This document shows, piece after piece, positions 8,250 through 10,293 of a DNA stretch of 10,293 nucleotides. Each line of letters opens with the position of its first letter. Positions within the stretch are counted from its first letter, which is position 1. The notes beneath the pieces were generated by a model. The model was not told the origin of the DNA. It saw only the letters and a program-made list of their open reading frames with translations, and did not search any database. This stretch comes from Asterionellopsis glacialis (Eukaryota > Bacillariophyta > Plagiogrammaphyceae > Rhaphoneidales > Asterionellopsidaceae). The position numbers were made by a program, and so were the translations under genes. The stretch spans positions 13,610 to 23,902 of the forward strand of contig WKLE02001177.1 in NCBI GenBank assembly GCA_014885115.2. The letters run 5' to 3'.

Positions 8250-10213
8250 ATTCTAAGCCTGAAATTTGCAAAGGTTGCTTATATATCATAATAAAAACAT
8301 GGTGGTATCATAAAATAAGCATCATCAAGAAGAAATATTATGTTGTGCACAACTGTCCCCCAGCAAATACCTACTTCAATGCAAAACACCAATGGTGCAA
8401 TTTTTCAAGCTTGAAATTGCTTATTTGGGACAACAATTCCATGCTTGTATTTGTAAAGTCACTTGTTATTGTAGGTGAGGACTGTAGTATTTTTTGGTTA
8501 TTCAACTGAATGACTTCTGGTAGTAGGAACAACAATTTGTTTTTGTATCTCAGCAGCTAACTTTTTATTGTGAAGCAGTTACTCAACAATAATTTCTATT
8601 TTATTTATTTGTTTCTTGCCTTCCATCAACTGGTGAAACACCAATCAAAGCTAATTTGTTTAGATTGAGGATTCTTCTTCAGTGATTAACTATGGTTTTA
8701 GTTTGGAGCTATTGTAGTCTTCTTGTTCATGCAGTATTTCTTGTTTTGATCACCATCTACTAATGATTATTTCCTGAGAGAAAGTATTTTTTAGCCTTTT
8801 ACCAGTAAAAACCACCCATACATGTTGGGAGTAGAGTACTGTAAGCATAGCTTCACAGGGGATGAGTGAGAGAAGCCTATTTTTGATTGTTTCTTTGGAT
8901 TTCTCTGACAAGTCACTATATCAAGGCAAGTGCAAAAAGGGTGCATCCATTATATCCATCTATGTACAGTAGATATTTATTATATTTGGTCACCATTCAA
9001 CTGAACTTCAATGTTCTCTTCATTTTCCAACTCACAAATTTCTTTTGCAATATTTTTTTGTGTTTTTTGTCAGTACAAATTTCAGGTATAACTTGACTCT
9101 TTCAAGTAAAAAAGAGAACCACCAAAAACACCAGAGGTAGTAAAAAAGATATTTGCAAGAATTGAGTGTTTCTCACTAGTGAAGTACATATTATCATTCC
9201 TGTTAGAGTATGTTCTTCCTGGGCCACATGAGCCATACATAGGAACTGCATCATTGACTTCACTTTCTGCAATTGAATCTTATGGACATCAATTCCAATA
9301 CTTAGTGAGAACAAGGTCTTTGGAAGCTTTTTTTCAAATATTTTTGTGATTAACCTTTGTTATTCTCTTTCTGTTGGTATGCTTTTTTTGGTTTCCTGTC
9401 TACTAGAGGAGGATTTTTATATTTTAATATGATACCTTTGGATTATGAATGCTGGACATAATATAAATTTGTTAATTGTAATTGGCAATACAGGTGAACT
9501 CTTATCATTGTCAGATGCTACTATAGATCCTATTGTTGGTATGATTCAGCTTTAACTAACTTTCCGATGCCTTCCTATTTCAGGTTCAATATACCTTCCA
9601 ATATTTTTTGCTGATTTTTTACTGTGACAGAGGATCAGTTTTTATTTAGACCCTGCTGAAAGAGTTGCTGTAGTATATTATTGTAAGGAGAAAAACAAAG
9701 GTTGCTGCACTGTACTGCTCCATTTCTCCCATGTTCTGTGTTAGGTTGTCATTTAATAAACCTATCAACTTATTCATTATCCATAGTATGAGTAGAAGAG
9801 TACTTCCAGTACTTGTTTTATGTACATACTGCGTTAGTATTGTTGATGAACAGCCTCTGATGCTAGTTTTATTATAGAATGATGAAGCTCTGGTATCACA
9901 CAATATTGACTTGTTGTGATAAATTAAGTATGGTGTCTTCAGCAATTATCACTGTCACCATGATGTTATCAAGAAATACTTTTATTTCATCCTGCACTGG
10001 ATTTCTCACAGTTTATTGTAGATTATTCTTTCTGGTTGCTTTTCTTTTTTCTTTTGACTTTTTCCAAGGAGCCTGTCATCATAAAGAATTGCCAAGTAGG
10101 CAGCAAGAACAGATATCAGAAAAAGAGAAAAATTCAACAAAATTACACAAATGTACAGTTATGTATTCTCTTACTACAGATAATACCTACTAGGATGACA
10201 AAGAAAAAAAATT
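8250..10213. other. AT-rich non-coding stretch; nothing recognised
   Basis: There are only two CpG in almost 2 kb, with many T-runs and frequent stops in all frames. The few open frames of 60-105 codons on either strand are Phe/Leu/Ile/Ser-rich translations of T-rich DNA and look random. A word GTGAAACACCA occurs at 8633-8643 and also at 7756-7766, too short to define a repeat. No RNA gene was identified. Confidence 0.45.
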
Positions 10214-10293
10214 GTAAAGTAAAGTAAAGTAAAGTAAAGTAAAGTAAAGTAAAGTAAAGTAAAGTAAAGTAAAGTAAAGTAAAGTAAAGTAAA
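10214..10293 (+). repeat. Pentanucleotide microsatellite (AAAGT)n
   Basis: A partial GT is followed by fifteen perfect AAAGT units and a final AAA, reaching the window edge, so the true length is unknown. The copies are identical, which points to a young or actively slipping tract. It is not a telomere-type repeat. It closes the CpG-poor block on the right. Confidence 0.97.

Larger units (their letters stand above)
6967..10293. mobile_element. CpG-depleted AT-rich block, probably a decayed, formerly methylated transposable element
   Basis: Over 3,327 bases I count only five CpG, at 7805, 7955, 8184, 9565 and 9832, with none at all from 6967 to 7804. The gene-bearing part to the left carries CpG in most 60-base stretches. 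TG and CA are abundant. The longest open frames are short and resemble no family I know. Loss of CpG with gain of TpG/CpA is the classic trace of cytosine methylation followed by deamination, and diatom genomes are known to methylate transposable elements. I found no terminal inverted repeats, LTR pair or target-site duplication, and the right end lies outside the window, so the class is undetermined. Foreign DNA or an assembly chimera is an alternative. Confidence 0.5.

Noticed and set aside
7756..8643. Direct repeat GTGAAACACCA (7756-7766 and 8633-8643) as possible element ends
   Set aside because: It is only 11 bases, has no extension of similarity, and lies inside the CpG-poor block rather than at its borders.
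9879..10193. Open frame of 104 codons on + near the right end
   Set aside because: It is a Phe/Leu/Ser-rich translation of T-rich DNA with no recognisable motif.
10214..10293. Telomere repeat
   Set aside because: The unit AAAGT does not match the TTAGGG-type telomere repeat expected in diatoms.

Overview
The window looks like nuclear DNA of a diatom, probably a pennate species. Three protein-coding genes are interrupted by short GT-AG introns of 95 to 136 bases. One protein has a tandem SET-like layout with an 'HRSKD...GAGA...PAGMELF.TYGD' block. Another is a HECT ligase with N-terminal 'VPpGv.pGQ.F' repeats. I associate both layouts with diatom and other stramenopile gene sets. This assignment rests on family recognition, not on any search.

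Layout. Bases 1-638 are CpG-rich and hold no recognisable gene; they are probably the promoter and 5' leader of the first gene. A two-exon gene on + (about 639-2619) encodes a protein with a likely N-terminal signal sequence, a divergent SET-like half, a second SET half with the core motifs intact, and a conserved-looking C-terminal tail. It converges on a three-exon gene on - (5190-3005) encoding a complete HECT-type E3 ubiquitin ligase of 663 residues. Its catalytic Cys and the functionally important Phe at position -4 are both recovered only after splicing. A 670-base divergent spacer separates it from a two-exon gene on + (5861-6834) encoding a longin-domain R-SNARE. In that protein the zero-layer Arg is Asn, and the C-terminus carries two hydrophobic segments instead of one.

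From about 6967 to the window end (3.3 kb) the DNA changes character. It is AT-rich, no intact gene is visible, and it contains only five CpG dinucleotides. I estimate roughly 90-100 would be expected at its base composition. TG and CA are abundant. This is what long-term cytosine methylation and deamination of a silenced transposable element or pseudogene would leave behind. Broken coding-like stretches are present on both strands (6994-7369 on -, 7810-8249 on +), but I do not recognise their family. The window ends inside an (AAAGT)n microsatellite.

The three genes are not an operon and share no obvious pathway. They are a methyltransferase-like protein, a ubiquitin ligase and a membrane-fusion factor. 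The strongest candidates for something new are the non-canonical R-SNARE and the extreme CpG-free block.
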